Shown here piece after piece: positions 42,581-50,486 of a stretch of DNA of 63,145 bases. The stretch lies in the NCBI GenBank assembly GCA_035248685.1, contig DATFHF010000063.1:1-63145 (forward strand), given 5' to 3'. Numbering within the stretch: the first letter of the stretch is position 1; each line of letters starts with the position of its first letter. The position numbers were made by a program, and so were the translations under genes. The notes below the pieces were generated by a model. That model did no database searches. It saw only the letters and a program-made list of their open reading frames with translations, and was not told where the DNA came from. The DNA comes from Jatrophihabitans_A sp035248685. Its GTDB lineage: Bacteria > Actinomycetota > Actinomycetes > Mycobacteriales > Jatrophihabitantaceae.

Positions 42581-45111
42581 CTGCCTGGTCTGACCAGTGG
42601 GCCGCCGGCCGGCTCGGGATCACCCTCGTCGAGGGTGATGCCGATGCCCCGGTGCTGGTTACGGACCTGCTCGAGCTCGCGGTGCGCCGCAATCCGCGGC
42701 GGGCCCACCTGCTGGTATCGCGGGTGCTCGGCAAGCACCTGCCGGCCGATCCGGTGCTGGTGTACGGAACGTCCCGACTGCTCGGTGCCCAGGTCGCCGA
42801 CGCGCTGCTGGGACGTGACTCGGGCATTGCCGAGACCGGCGGCCGGTTGTTGGCGGCGGCGCTGGCCGGCCGGACCACGGCCGCCGGCGAGCTGGTCGAC
42901 CGGTGCGAGCAGCACGCGTCCGATGTGATGGTGGACGCGGTAGTGCTCGGCTTTGCCGAGACCGCCACCGGCCTCGGGCACGGTGTCGCCGACTCGCTGG
43001 CCGCCCGCTACCTGCACTCGACCCGCCGAGCGGGCAGCCCAACCGCCGCCCGGTTTCGGGAAGAGCATTCGCACGCGCCGGATCACCTGCTGCTGCCGAC
43101 TGATCCGGGACTGCTCGACTCGGACGACCCGCTGGTACTGGTCGACGATGAGCTGTCCACCGGCCGTACCGCGCTGAACACCATCCGGACGCTGCACCTG
43201 TCCCGACCGTCCCGCGGCCGGTACCTGATCGCGGCGCTGGCAGACCTGCGCCCGGCCGAGGACCGGGACCGCTGCGCAACGCTGGCCGCCGAACTCGGTG
43301 TCCGGATCGAGGTGGTAGCGCTGGCCACCGGTCGGCTGCTGCTGCCACCCGATGCGCTGGCGCGGGGTAATGCGCTGGTAGCCGCGCATGATCGGCCGGC
43401 CCCGGTGCTATCCGGCGGCCCGAAGCCGCTGGTGCTGCACTGGCCGGCCGGCGTCCGCGCGCACGGCCGGCACGGCTTCGAGCCGGCCGAGCGACCCGCG
43501 CTGGAACAGGCCGTCGACCGGCTGGCGGCCCAATTGGCACCGGGGCTCGGCCGACGGGTGCTGGTGCTCGGCTTCGAGGAGTTGATGTACGCGCCGCTGC
43601 GGATCGCGCAGGCGCTGGCCGGGCTGCTCGGCCCGAGCGGCGAGGTGCGTTTCTCCGCGACCACCCGTTCGCCGGTGCTGACCGTGGACGAGTCGGGCTA
43701 CCCGATCCGGACCGGGCTGGCGTTCCCGGCAGCGGATGTGCCGCTGGACGGCCCCGGCCCGCGCTACGCCTACAACATCGCCGGCCGGCGTTTCACCGAC
43801 ATCGTGCTGGTCGTCGACGATGAGGCGGACACCTCCGAACTGCGTGGGCCGGCCGGGTTGTTGAGCCAGCTGGCGGCGGCCTGTGACCAGGTGCAGCTGG
43901 TCCGGATTCCGTCGGCGGACGCCCACCCGGTGCGGTTGCCGGAGCCGCTGCACGGGCCGGCCTTCGGCAGCTACCGCCCCGATGAGGTTTCCTGGTTGTT
44001 GACCGACCTGTCCGGCATCCCGCTCGAGGCACCCACCGAGGACCGCGAAGAGGCGATTCAGGCCGGCGGGGCGCACTACGCCGAGTCGCTGCCGGTCGAG
44101 TACCAGCCCGGCGAGCGCTACCAGCAGTTGTACCGGCGGGCATTGGCACAGTCGACCGATCGGGTGGCGGCCGCGGTCGGGCTGGTCACCGAGCAGGTGC
44201 TGGCAGCACGCGGGCCCAACCCGGTGCTGGTCTCGCTGGCCCGAGCCGGCACCCCGGTCGGGATCCTGATGCGCCGCTGGGGCGAGCAAGTGCACGGCCT
44301 GCGGTTGCCGCACTACGCGGTCAGCATCGTCCGTGGCCGAGGCATCGACGTGTTGGCGCTGCGTTACCTGGCCGGGCAGCACGACCCGGCGCAGGTCGTC
44401 TTCGTCGACGGCTGGACCGGCAAGGGCGCCATTGTGCGAGAACTGGCCGCGGCGGTCGACGCCGCCAACCGGTCGCTGCGGCTGCCCGCCGACCACCGGT
44501 TCGCGGCCGAGCCGGCGGTGCTGGCCGACACCGGCCACTGCGTGCGGATCTTCGGCACCCGAGAGGACTTTCTGATCCCGTCGGCTTGCCTGAACTCCAC
44601 GGTGTCCGGGCTGGTCTCCCGGACCGTGCTCAACGATCGCTACATCGGGGATTGCCGCTATCACGGCGCCAAGTTCTATGCCGAGCTGGCCTCTGCCGAT
44701 GTCTCCAACAGCTTCCTGGACGCGATCAGCGACCGGTTCGACTCGGTGCGCGAACAGGTGCTGACGCAAGCCCGAGATCGGCCGGCCGCCGAGCCGAGCT
44801 GGCAGGGTTGGCAGAGCGTGCAGCAGCTGGCACGCCGCTACGGCATCGAGGATCTGAACCTGATCAAGCCCGGCGTCGGCGAAACCACCCGGGTACTGCT
44901 GCGCCGAGTGCCGTGGAAGGTGCTGATCCGGCGGGACGCGCTCGCCGAGCTGGGCCACCTGATCCTGCTGGCTGAACAGCGTGGGGTGCCGGTGGAACTG
45001 CTCGACGAACTTTCCTACCGCTGCGTCGGGCTGATCCAGCCGAACTTCAGCCGGACGCCGGCCGGGGCAGGCGTTAGTGCCGGCGGTGCACGCTCACCGC
45101 ATACCCGGTGA
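42577..45111 (+). CDS. Ter-type phosphoribosyltransferase/TRSP fused to StiP-like and PELOTA-like domains
   Basis: An 844-residue multidomain protein. Residues 1 to about 440 hold a phosphoribosyltransferase with the PRPP loop LVLVDDELSTGRTALNT and a TRSP-like domain. From about 455 there is a StiP-type domain (FGSYRPDEVSWLLTDLSG, VFVDGWTGKGAIV) and from about 760 a PELOTA-like RNA-binding end. GTG at 42577 overlaps the lyase stop. These activities are commonly separate genes in Ter operons; here they are one chain. It overlaps the convergent methyltransferase by 38 bases. Confidence 0.78.
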   Translation: MTAWSDQWAAGRLGITLVEGDADAPVLVTDLLELAVRRNPRRAHLLVSRVLGKHLPADPVLVYGTSRLLGAQVADALLGRDSGIAETGGRLLAAALAGRTTAAGELVDRCEQHASDVMVDAVVLGFAETATGLGHGVADSLAARYLHSTRRAGSPTAARFREEHSHAPDHLLLPTDPGLLDSDDPLVLVDDELSTGRTALNTIRTLHLSRPSRGRYLIAALADLRPAEDRDRCATLAAELGVRIEVVALATGRLLLPPDALARGNALVAAHDRPAPVLSGGPKPLVLHWPAGVRAHGRHGFEPAERPALEQAVDRLAAQLAPGLGRRVLVLGFEELMYAPLRIAQALAGLLGPSGEVRFSATTRSPVLTVDESGYPIRTGLAFPAADVPLDGPGPRYAYNIAGRRFTDIVLVVDDEADTSELRGPAGLLSQLAAACDQVQLVRIPSADAHPVRLPEPLHGPAFGSYRPDEVSWLLTDLSGIPLEAPTEDREEAIQAGGAHYAESLPVEYQPGERYQQLYRRALAQSTDRVAAAVGLVTEQVLAARGPNPVLVSLARAGTPVGILMRRWGEQVHGLRLPHYAVSIVRGRGIDVLALRYLAGQHDPAQVVFVDGWTGKGAIVRELAAAVDAANRSLRLPADHRFAAEPAVLADTGHCVRIFGTREDFLIPSACLNSTVSGLVSRTVLNDRYIGDCRYHGAKFYAELASADVSNSFLDAISDRFDSVREQVLTQARDRPAAEPSWQGWQSVQQLARRYGIEDLNLIKPGVGETTRVLLRRVPWKVLIRRDALAELGHLILLAEQRGVPVELLDELSYRCVGLIQPNFSRTPAGAGVSAGGARSPHTR

Positions 45112-45703
45112 TCGGCAGGTCCTGCTCGGCCTCGGTCCAGCCGGCCTGGCGCCGGATCAGGCCCAGCCCGGCAGCCTCGGCCGCCGCGTCATAGTCGGCC
45201 AGCGGGGTGACCGGGCAGCCGGGCGGCAGGTGCCCGCGGTCCAGCCCGCAACCGGTTACCAGCAGTCCGTCCGAGCGAAGTAGACCGGCCAGCGAAACCA
45301 GCGTGCGATCCAAGGTGCCCGGCGCCAGCAGCGCGATCACGTTGCCGGCCGCGACGATCAGCTGGTATCGGCGGTCGGTGGAATAGCTCGACAGGTCACC
45401 GGTGATCCATTCCAGGCTTGGGGCGGCTCGTCTTGCCTCGGCAAGCATGGACGGATCCAGGTCGATGCCGGTGCATCGGTAACCGAGCTCGGTCAGCTTG
45501 ATAGCCACCCGCCCGGTGCCACAGCCGGCGTCCAACACAGTCGCCGGCGGGGCCACCAGGCCGGCGCAGAACCGTGCCTCACCGTGCACGTCGTGACCGG
45601 TCGCGGCCAGTGCGGTGAATCGAGCGGCGTACTCCGCTCCGGTGGCGCTGTTCTTGAACTGCGCCCACCGGGTCGGCGGGCGGTCGGCGGACGGCTCGGT
45701 CAC
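45074..45703 (-). CDS. Class I SAM-dependent methyltransferase
   Basis: A 209-residue small-molecule-type methyltransferase with motif I VLDAGCGTGRVAIKL, the acidic GIDLDPSML loop and LIVAAGNVIALLAPG. GTG at 45703 overlaps the PilZ-domain gene stop by four bases, so the pair is one operon. Substrate unknown. Confidence 0.83.
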   Translation of the reverse strand: MTEPSADRPPTRWAQFKNSATGAEYAARFTALAATGHDVHGEARFCAGLVAPPATVLDAGCGTGRVAIKLTELGYRCTGIDLDPSMLAEARRAAPSLEWITGDLSSYSTDRRYQLIVAAGNVIALLAPGTLDRTLVSLAGLLRSDGLLVTGCGLDRGHLPPGCPVTPLADYDAAAEAAGLGLIRRQAGWTEAEQDLPITGYAVSVHRRH

Positions 45704-46368
45704 CTGCCCAGGCTAGCCGTCGCGGTTGCTTCGTCCCGCAGCCGCAGCTGCTCGGCAAACACCAACCGGCGTAGCGCCGCGGCCTGGTTCTCCTCGATCC
45801 GAAATGCCAGCACCAGCTCGACAACCGCCTTGTCGCGGGTCGCCGGCTCAAGCTTCAACACGCTGGCATCGAGGGCGAATCTGCTGCTACCCATGGTGAA
45901 ACTCACCACCAGAAGATCCTCCAGGCTGATCCCGGTAGCGTCGTCGAGCGACACCACGCAACGCACTGCCGCCTCGCTGAGGCGAATCAGCCGCGCGGTC
46001 ACCGGATCCTGGGGCCGGCCGGAGTCGGCGTCGAGAAAGCGCAGCTGGGCCACGCCGGCCACCGGCACCCGGACGAACTGCCGCCGCTGCTGGACCCGGT
46101 ACGGGCCGAGCACCCGAACCAGCCAGCAGCCGAGCCGTCCCGGTAGTTGTGATTCCACCAGCTCGGTGTCGACTGTGACCACGCCGGCCCGGTCCGGCCA
46201 GCTCAGCGACACCGGCGCACCGACGCCGAAGGCATGCTCGACCGGCAGATCCAGCGGCCGGGCGAGCACCAGGGTTTCGTCACCCATGTCCTCGATCCGG
46301 CTGCGGAACTGCCGTCCGAGCTCGTCGGTGAGGGTGACCAGGCAGTTCACCCGCGGTGTGGTGGACAC
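45700..46368 (-). CDS. YcgR-like PilZ-domain protein
   Basis: A 222-residue protein with a YcgR-like N-terminal domain (LVTLTDELGRQFRSRIEDMG, LVLARPLDLP) and a PilZ domain opening VQQRRQFVRVPV. The first c-di-GMP motif (RxxxR) is present as RRQFVR, but the second, (D/N)xSxxG, reads RLSEAAV, so binding is uncertain. GTG at 46368 is my choice; longer in-frame starts run antisense through the hydrolase. It may link second-messenger level to motility or to the type IV pili encoded 12 kb away. Confidence 0.7.
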   Translation of the reverse strand: MSTTPRVNCLVTLTDELGRQFRSRIEDMGDETLVLARPLDLPVEHAFGVGAPVSLSWPDRAGVVTVDTELVESQLPGRLGCWLVRVLGPYRVQQRRQFVRVPVAGVAQLRFLDADSGRPQDPVTARLIRLSEAAVRCVVSLDDATGISLEDLLVVSFTMGSSRFALDASVLKLEPATRDKAVVELVLAFRIEENQAAALRRLVFAEQLRLRDEATATASLGR

Positions 46369-46437
46369 GCCTGTATATCGGCATAAAAGGCTGCCGATTG
46401 AGCCGCGTCGGGACCGTGCCGAACTAGGATCGCCTAC

Positions 46438-47319
46438 ATGCCAGCCACTTTCTCCACCATCACCACCGCTGACGGCAGGACGTTGGAGTACCTCACGACC
46501 GGCCCGATCGACGGTCAGGCGCTGTTGTTCCATGTCGGTACGCCGAATGCGGCCACCGACTACGCCGCGATCACCGAGGCTGCCGCCGCGCTCGGCCTGC
46601 GCACGATCTGCTATTCCAGGCCGGGTTACGGTGGCTCGACCCCGCTTCCTGGCCGTCGGGTGGCGGATGCGGCAGCCGACGTCCGCGACCTGCTCGACCA
46701 GCTGTCGGTCACCGAGTTCTGGACGCTCGGCTGGTCCGGCGGCGGTCCGCATGCACTGGCCTGCGCCGCGCTGCTGCCGGAGCGGTGCCGTGCGGCCGCC
46801 TTGCTGGCATCGGCGGCGCCGTACCCGGCCCGCGGCATCGACTATATGGACGGCATGGGCCAGGACAATATCGAGGAGTTCGACGCCGCGATCGCCGGCT
46901 GGGACGAGCTGACCGGGTACCTGCGACCGCTGATCGGCGACCTTGCGGGAGTCACCGGCGGCGGTGTCGCGGAAAGCCTGGCCGGCCTGCTGTCCGGCGT
47001 GGACCGGGCGGCGCTGACCGGCGCGCTGGCCGAGCAGCTCGCGGACGGCATGCGCCGGGCGGTGCAGACCGGAATGGCGGGCTGGCGTGACGACGATCTG
47101 GCCTTCGTCCAGGACTGGGGTTTCGAGCTGGGCCGGATCGGTGTGCCGGTCGCCGTTTGGCAGGGGCGGCAGGACCGGATGGTGCCGTTCGCGCACGGTC
47201 AGTGGCTGGTGGCCCAGATCCCGACCGCCGAGCCACACCTGTACACCGAGGAGGGCCATTTCTCGTTGGTCGCGCGCTGCGATGACATCCTGGCCGATCT
47301 GCTGAAGTTGGGCGGTTGA
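46438..47319 (+). CDS. Alpha/beta-fold hydrolase
   Basis: A 293-residue alpha/beta hydrolase. The nucleophile elbow is GWSGGGPHA; the acid Asp is in WQGRQDRMVPFAHGQW and His in EEGHFSLVARC. An oxyanion segment sits in LLFHVGTPNA. Substrate unknown. Divergent from the PilZ gene. Confidence 0.88.
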   Translation: MPATFSTITTADGRTLEYLTTGPIDGQALLFHVGTPNAATDYAAITEAAAALGLRTICYSRPGYGGSTPLPGRRVADAAADVRDLLDQLSVTEFWTLGWSGGGPHALACAALLPERCRAAALLASAAPYPARGIDYMDGMGQDNIEEFDAAIAGWDELTGYLRPLIGDLAGVTGGGVAESLAGLLSGVDRAALTGALAEQLADGMRRAVQTGMAGWRDDDLAFVQDWGFELGRIGVPVAVWQGRQDRMVPFAHGQWLVAQIPTAEPHLYTEEGHFSLVARCDDILADLLKLGG

Positions 47320-47383
47320 GGCTGCGCCCGGGTAGATGAGGCACCTCGACGACAGAACCTACTGAGGGTGCCGGATTACTCGC

Positions 47384-48685
47384 TTACTCGCGTTGGATTC
47401 GGTGGTTAAGCCTGGGTGTGCGTTCGGGGTCGATCCAGTTCGGTGGAATCCAGTGCGGTAGTCGGTTGATGAGTTGGCATTGCCAGCCTTCGGTTTCGAA
47501 CCGTCGGTGGTGCGCCCGGCACAGCAAGGTTAGGTTGTCCAGATTGGTTAATCCGCCGTCCTGCCAGGCGATGATGTGGTGACGTTGAGTCCATTCGGGT
47601 GGCCGGTCGCAGTCGGGGAAGGAGCAGCCGCGGTCGCGTGCGATGAGGGCGAGGGTTTGGCTGCGGGTGGCGATGCGTTTGGTGCGGTGCTCGGCGAGCA
47701 CCGCGCCCTTGCCGTCGCAGAGCATGAGGGCCAGGTCGGCCTCGCCGGCCAGCCGCAGCGCTTCGGGGACGCTGATCAGTTGCCCGAAGCTGGTTTCGGC
47801 GTAGCCGGTTCGATCTCTTAACTGCTCCGCGCTCATGGTGATGATGATCTGCGCCGGCGCGCCGGAGTCGATGAGTTCGTTTCGGCGGAGCTGGATGTCG
47901 GCCAGGTCGGCGAGCGCGTCGTGCATGCGCTGCCCGTACGAGCGCGGGTCCGGCCCGTCCTGGGCGGGTTGGGGTGCTGATCTGGGGGTGAGTGCGGCGA
48001 TCAGCGCCGCGCCGCAGGACGGCGTGAGCTGCCCGCGGGCCTGGTAGGAGCCGTCGGTCTGTGGAATTAGAGCGAACGATCGGCGGCGCTGATGTTCGGC
48101 ATCGGTGCCGAGCACTCCGTCCGGATCGAGGTGGGCAAGGATGCGCTGCCCGAGTTGGCCGAGCTGGCGAGGCGCGAGCTGGCTGGCCGCCGTGACGAGC
48201 TGCCGTTCGGCCTGAGTCACCTGCTCGACCGGCACGGTGCTCGGCAACTGTTCGAGCACCCGGGCGATCTCTCGCGCCTGCTCATCAGACAGCGCACCTT
48301 CGGTGACCGCGTCGGCAACCGCCGGCAGGATCGGCGGCAGCTGCTCACCGGTGAGCGTGACCCGCGGGCCGAGATCCCGGGCGGCGGCGACCCGCCTGGC
48401 CGCCGCGTGCGGGGAGAGCCGGAGCATGGCTTGCAGCATCGCGGCCAGGCTGGTCGCCGACAGCGACCCGGCCAACCCACGCCGTTCGGCCTCGGGCAGC
48501 AGCACATTCCATACCGAGGCCAGTCGCCGCGAGACCCGCTCGAGTTCACGCATCTCCGCCAACAAGCCGGCATCCGTCACCGCGCTTACGGCAACGGGCA
48601 GCTCGGCCAGGTAGTCATCCACGCCGGCACCAACCAGGCCGAGACCCGTCGTGGTCTCACCCGCCGTCAACGCTGCCGTCGTCAT
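47384..48685 (-). CDS. DUF222/HNH endonuclease protein (13E12-repeat type)
   Basis: A 433-residue protein of the family abundant in actinobacterial genomes. DUF222 fills the first 300 residues (ERRGLAGSLSATSLAAML, LSPHAAARRVAAARDLG) and the C-terminal HNH nuclease motif is GCSFPDCDRPPEW, RHHIIAWQDGG and NLTLLCRAHHRRF. ATG at 48685 is used; 48715 is in frame. Often multi-copy and treated as a selfish or repeat-like gene; role unclear. Confidence 0.87.
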   Translation of the reverse strand: MTTAALTAGETTTGLGLVGAGVDDYLAELPVAVSAVTDAGLLAEMRELERVSRRLASVWNVLLPEAERRGLAGSLSATSLAAMLQAMLRLSPHAAARRVAAARDLGPRVTLTGEQLPPILPAVADAVTEGALSDEQAREIARVLEQLPSTVPVEQVTQAERQLVTAASQLAPRQLGQLGQRILAHLDPDGVLGTDAEHQRRRSFALIPQTDGSYQARGQLTPSCGAALIAALTPRSAPQPAQDGPDPRSYGQRMHDALADLADIQLRRNELIDSGAPAQIIITMSAEQLRDRTGYAETSFGQLISVPEALRLAGEADLALMLCDGKGAVLAEHRTKRIATRSQTLALIARDRGCSFPDCDRPPEWTQRHHIIAWQDGGLTNLDNLTLLCRAHHRRFETEGWQCQLINRLPHWIPPNWIDPERTPRLNHRIQRE

Positions 48686-48793
48686 AACCCAAAACCTAGC
48701 CCCGGGGTCTGACAAAACCGGTTACTGCTGCGAATCACCTTGCAGGATATGGGCGATCAGGTCGGAAGGCAGCTGGCGCCGTATTAGCTTCGC

Positions 48794-49444
48794 TCAGCGC
48801 CGGAAACTGACGCTGCCGTTGGTCAGCTCGATCTGATGGTGGCAGCCGGCGGCCAGCTCCGGGTCATGGGTGCAGATGACCACGGTGCTGCCACGCTCGG
48901 CCAACGCGAAGACCCGGCTGAGCACCCGTTCTCGAGACGCGTGATCCAGCTCGGCGGTGAGCTCGTCGGCCAGCAGTACCGAGGGCTCGGTAACCAGCGC
49001 TCGGGCGATGGCCACCCGCTGCTGCTGGCCGCCGGACAGCTGTTCGACCAGGTGGTCGGCCACCTCGGCCAGCCCGAGCGCGGCCAGCAGATCCTCGGCC
49101 CGGTCGCGCAGCTCGTTTCGGTCGAGCCCGTCGGCCTGTAACACGATCTCGACGTTCTCCGCGGCGCTGAGCACGCTGATCAGGCCGTAGCCCTGCAACA
49201 CCAGACCGTAGCCCTCCGGTACGCCCTCGGCTGGGGCCGGCACGCTGCGCACGATCGAGCCGCGATCGGGCGGTTCCAGCCCGGCCAGCAGCGCCAGCAG
49301 GCTGGACTTGCCGCTGCCGGACGGACCGGTGATCGCCAATACCTCGTATGGATAGGCAGAAATCGAGACGTCGTCGAGAATCGTCCGACCACCACGGGCG
49401 TAATACACCGACTCGGCGCTGAGCGCGGGCCCATCATCTGGCAT
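48794..49444 (-). CDS. ABC transporter ATP-binding protein (LolD/MacB-type), 2
   Basis: ATPase with Walker A TGPSGSGKSSLLAL, signature LSGGQQQRVAIARAL and Walker B PSVLLADELTAELD. The open frame begins at ATG 49525, but that part is encoded by the interspersed repeat, so ATG at 49444 (MPDDGPALSAES) is more likely; this gives 216 residues. It is the third gene of the unit permease, ATPase 1, ATPase 2 on the minus strand. Confidence 0.85.
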   Translation of the reverse strand: MPDDGPALSAESVYYARGGRTILDDVSISAYPYEVLAITGPSGSGKSSLLALLAGLEPPDRGSIVRSVPAPAEGVPEGYGLVLQGYGLISVLSAAENVEIVLQADGLDRNELRDRAEDLLAALGLAEVADHLVEQLSGGQQQRVAIARALVTEPSVLLADELTAELDHASRERVLSRVFALAERGSTVVICTHDPELAAGCHHQIELTNGSVSFRR

Positions 49445-49454
49445 GGCCGCCGTG

Positions 49455-49620
49455 TTCAGCTGGTCCTGGCGCGAGCGGTCATTGCTGCGATGAGCACCGT
49501 TCCGCACTCTGCGATGCTCGCTCATTGTTCAGCCTGCTCTTCGCGCGAGCGCTCATCGCGATGATGAGCTCCGCTCCACATCGACCGCGCTCGCGCTGGC
49601 AGACTCGGCTGCTCGCTCAT
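49455..49620 (-). repeat. Short interspersed repeat, copies B and C in tandem
   Basis: Two degenerate tandem copies on the minus strand, each opening ATGAGCGAGC. The 22-mer at 49536-49557 is the exact inverse of 40489-40510. The outer copy starts at the stop of ATPase 1 and the inner one supplies an in-frame ATG to ATPase 2. Confidence 0.65.
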
Positions 49621-50486
49621 CGGTCCTGCCCTTGCTCGTCCACCCGGAACTCCACCGCACCCGGTTTGCGGATCACCCGGAGCCGGGTGCCGGGCGGCAG
49701 TTTGGCCTGCACATCCAACGGCAATCGGATCGTCCCGTCCACACCGACGTAAACCTGCTGCTCGCGGTGCTGATCGCGATCGTCGGCTCGACCCTCGGTG
49801 ATCGTCACGGTTCGTCCCAGCGCCGCCGCGACCGCCGGATCGTGGGTGACCACCACCACCGTGGTGCCGAAGGTCTCGGTGACCAGCGACAGCAGGCGTA
49901 CCACCTTGTCGCGGTTGGTGGTGTCCAGCTGCGAGGTCGGCTCGTCGGCCAGCAGCAGGCCGGGGGAGCCGGCCATGCCGACCGCCACCGCCAGTCGCTG
50001 CTGCTCGCCGCCGGACATCGCCGCCACCCGCTGGCCGATCAGCTCACCGAGTCCCAGCCGATCCAGCAGATCGTACGGATGCTGAAGGTCGGCCCGACGG
50101 TAACCGCGCAATGCCCGCTGGGCGAAGCTGATGTTCTGTTCGGCGGTGCCGTAGGGCAAAAGGTTGCGCGACGGGTTCTGCACCACCACGCCCACCCGCT
50201 GTCCGCGCAGCCGCAGTAGTTCGGACTGGCTCATCATGGATAGGTCGTCCGGGCCCAGGTAAATCTCGCCGTTGGTGGGACGGGCCAGCCCGGCCAGCAA
50301 GGTCAGCAGCGTCGACTTGCCCGATCCGGACGGTCCGAGCAGCGCCACCGACTCACCGGCCGCCACACTGAACTCGACGTTGTCCAGCGCGGTCAACTGC
50401 TGGCCGTCCAACTGGTAGACGTGGGTCAGGTTCTGGCAGTGAATAGCCAGTCCGGTCTGCAGGATCCGCTCATTGCCGCTACTCAC
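49617..50486 (-). CDS. ABC transporter ATP-binding protein 1 with AbrB-like tail
   Basis: A 289-residue ATPase: Walker A LLGPSGSGKSTLLTL, signature MSGGEQQRLAVAVGMAG, Walker B PGLLLADEPTSQLD and VVVVTHDPAVAAALG. After the ATPase ends (near 222) comes a charged linker and a tail VYVGVDGTIRLPLDV, PPGTRLRVIRKPG that resembles a SpoVT/AbrB swapped-hairpin domain. GTG at 50486 overlaps the permease stop by four bases, so its partner is the permease at 50483-53587. Confidence 0.85.
   Translation of the reverse strand: MSSGNERILQTGLAIHCQNLTHVYQLDGQQLTALDNVEFSVAAGESVALLGPSGSGKSTLLTLLAGLARPTNGEIYLGPDDLSMMSQSELLRLRGQRVGVVVQNPSRNLLPYGTAEQNISFAQRALRGYRRADLQHPYDLLDRLGLGELIGQRVAAMSGGEQQRLAVAVGMAGSPGLLLADEPTSQLDTTNRDKVVRLLSLVTETFGTTVVVVTHDPAVAAALGRTVTITEGRADDRDQHREQQVYVGVDGTIRLPLDVQAKLPPGTRLRVIRKPGAVEFRVDEQGQDR

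Noticed and set aside
46369..47259. Long in-frame extension of the PilZ gene on the minus strand
   Set aside because: It lies antisense to the well-supported alpha/beta hydrolase and has no family features.
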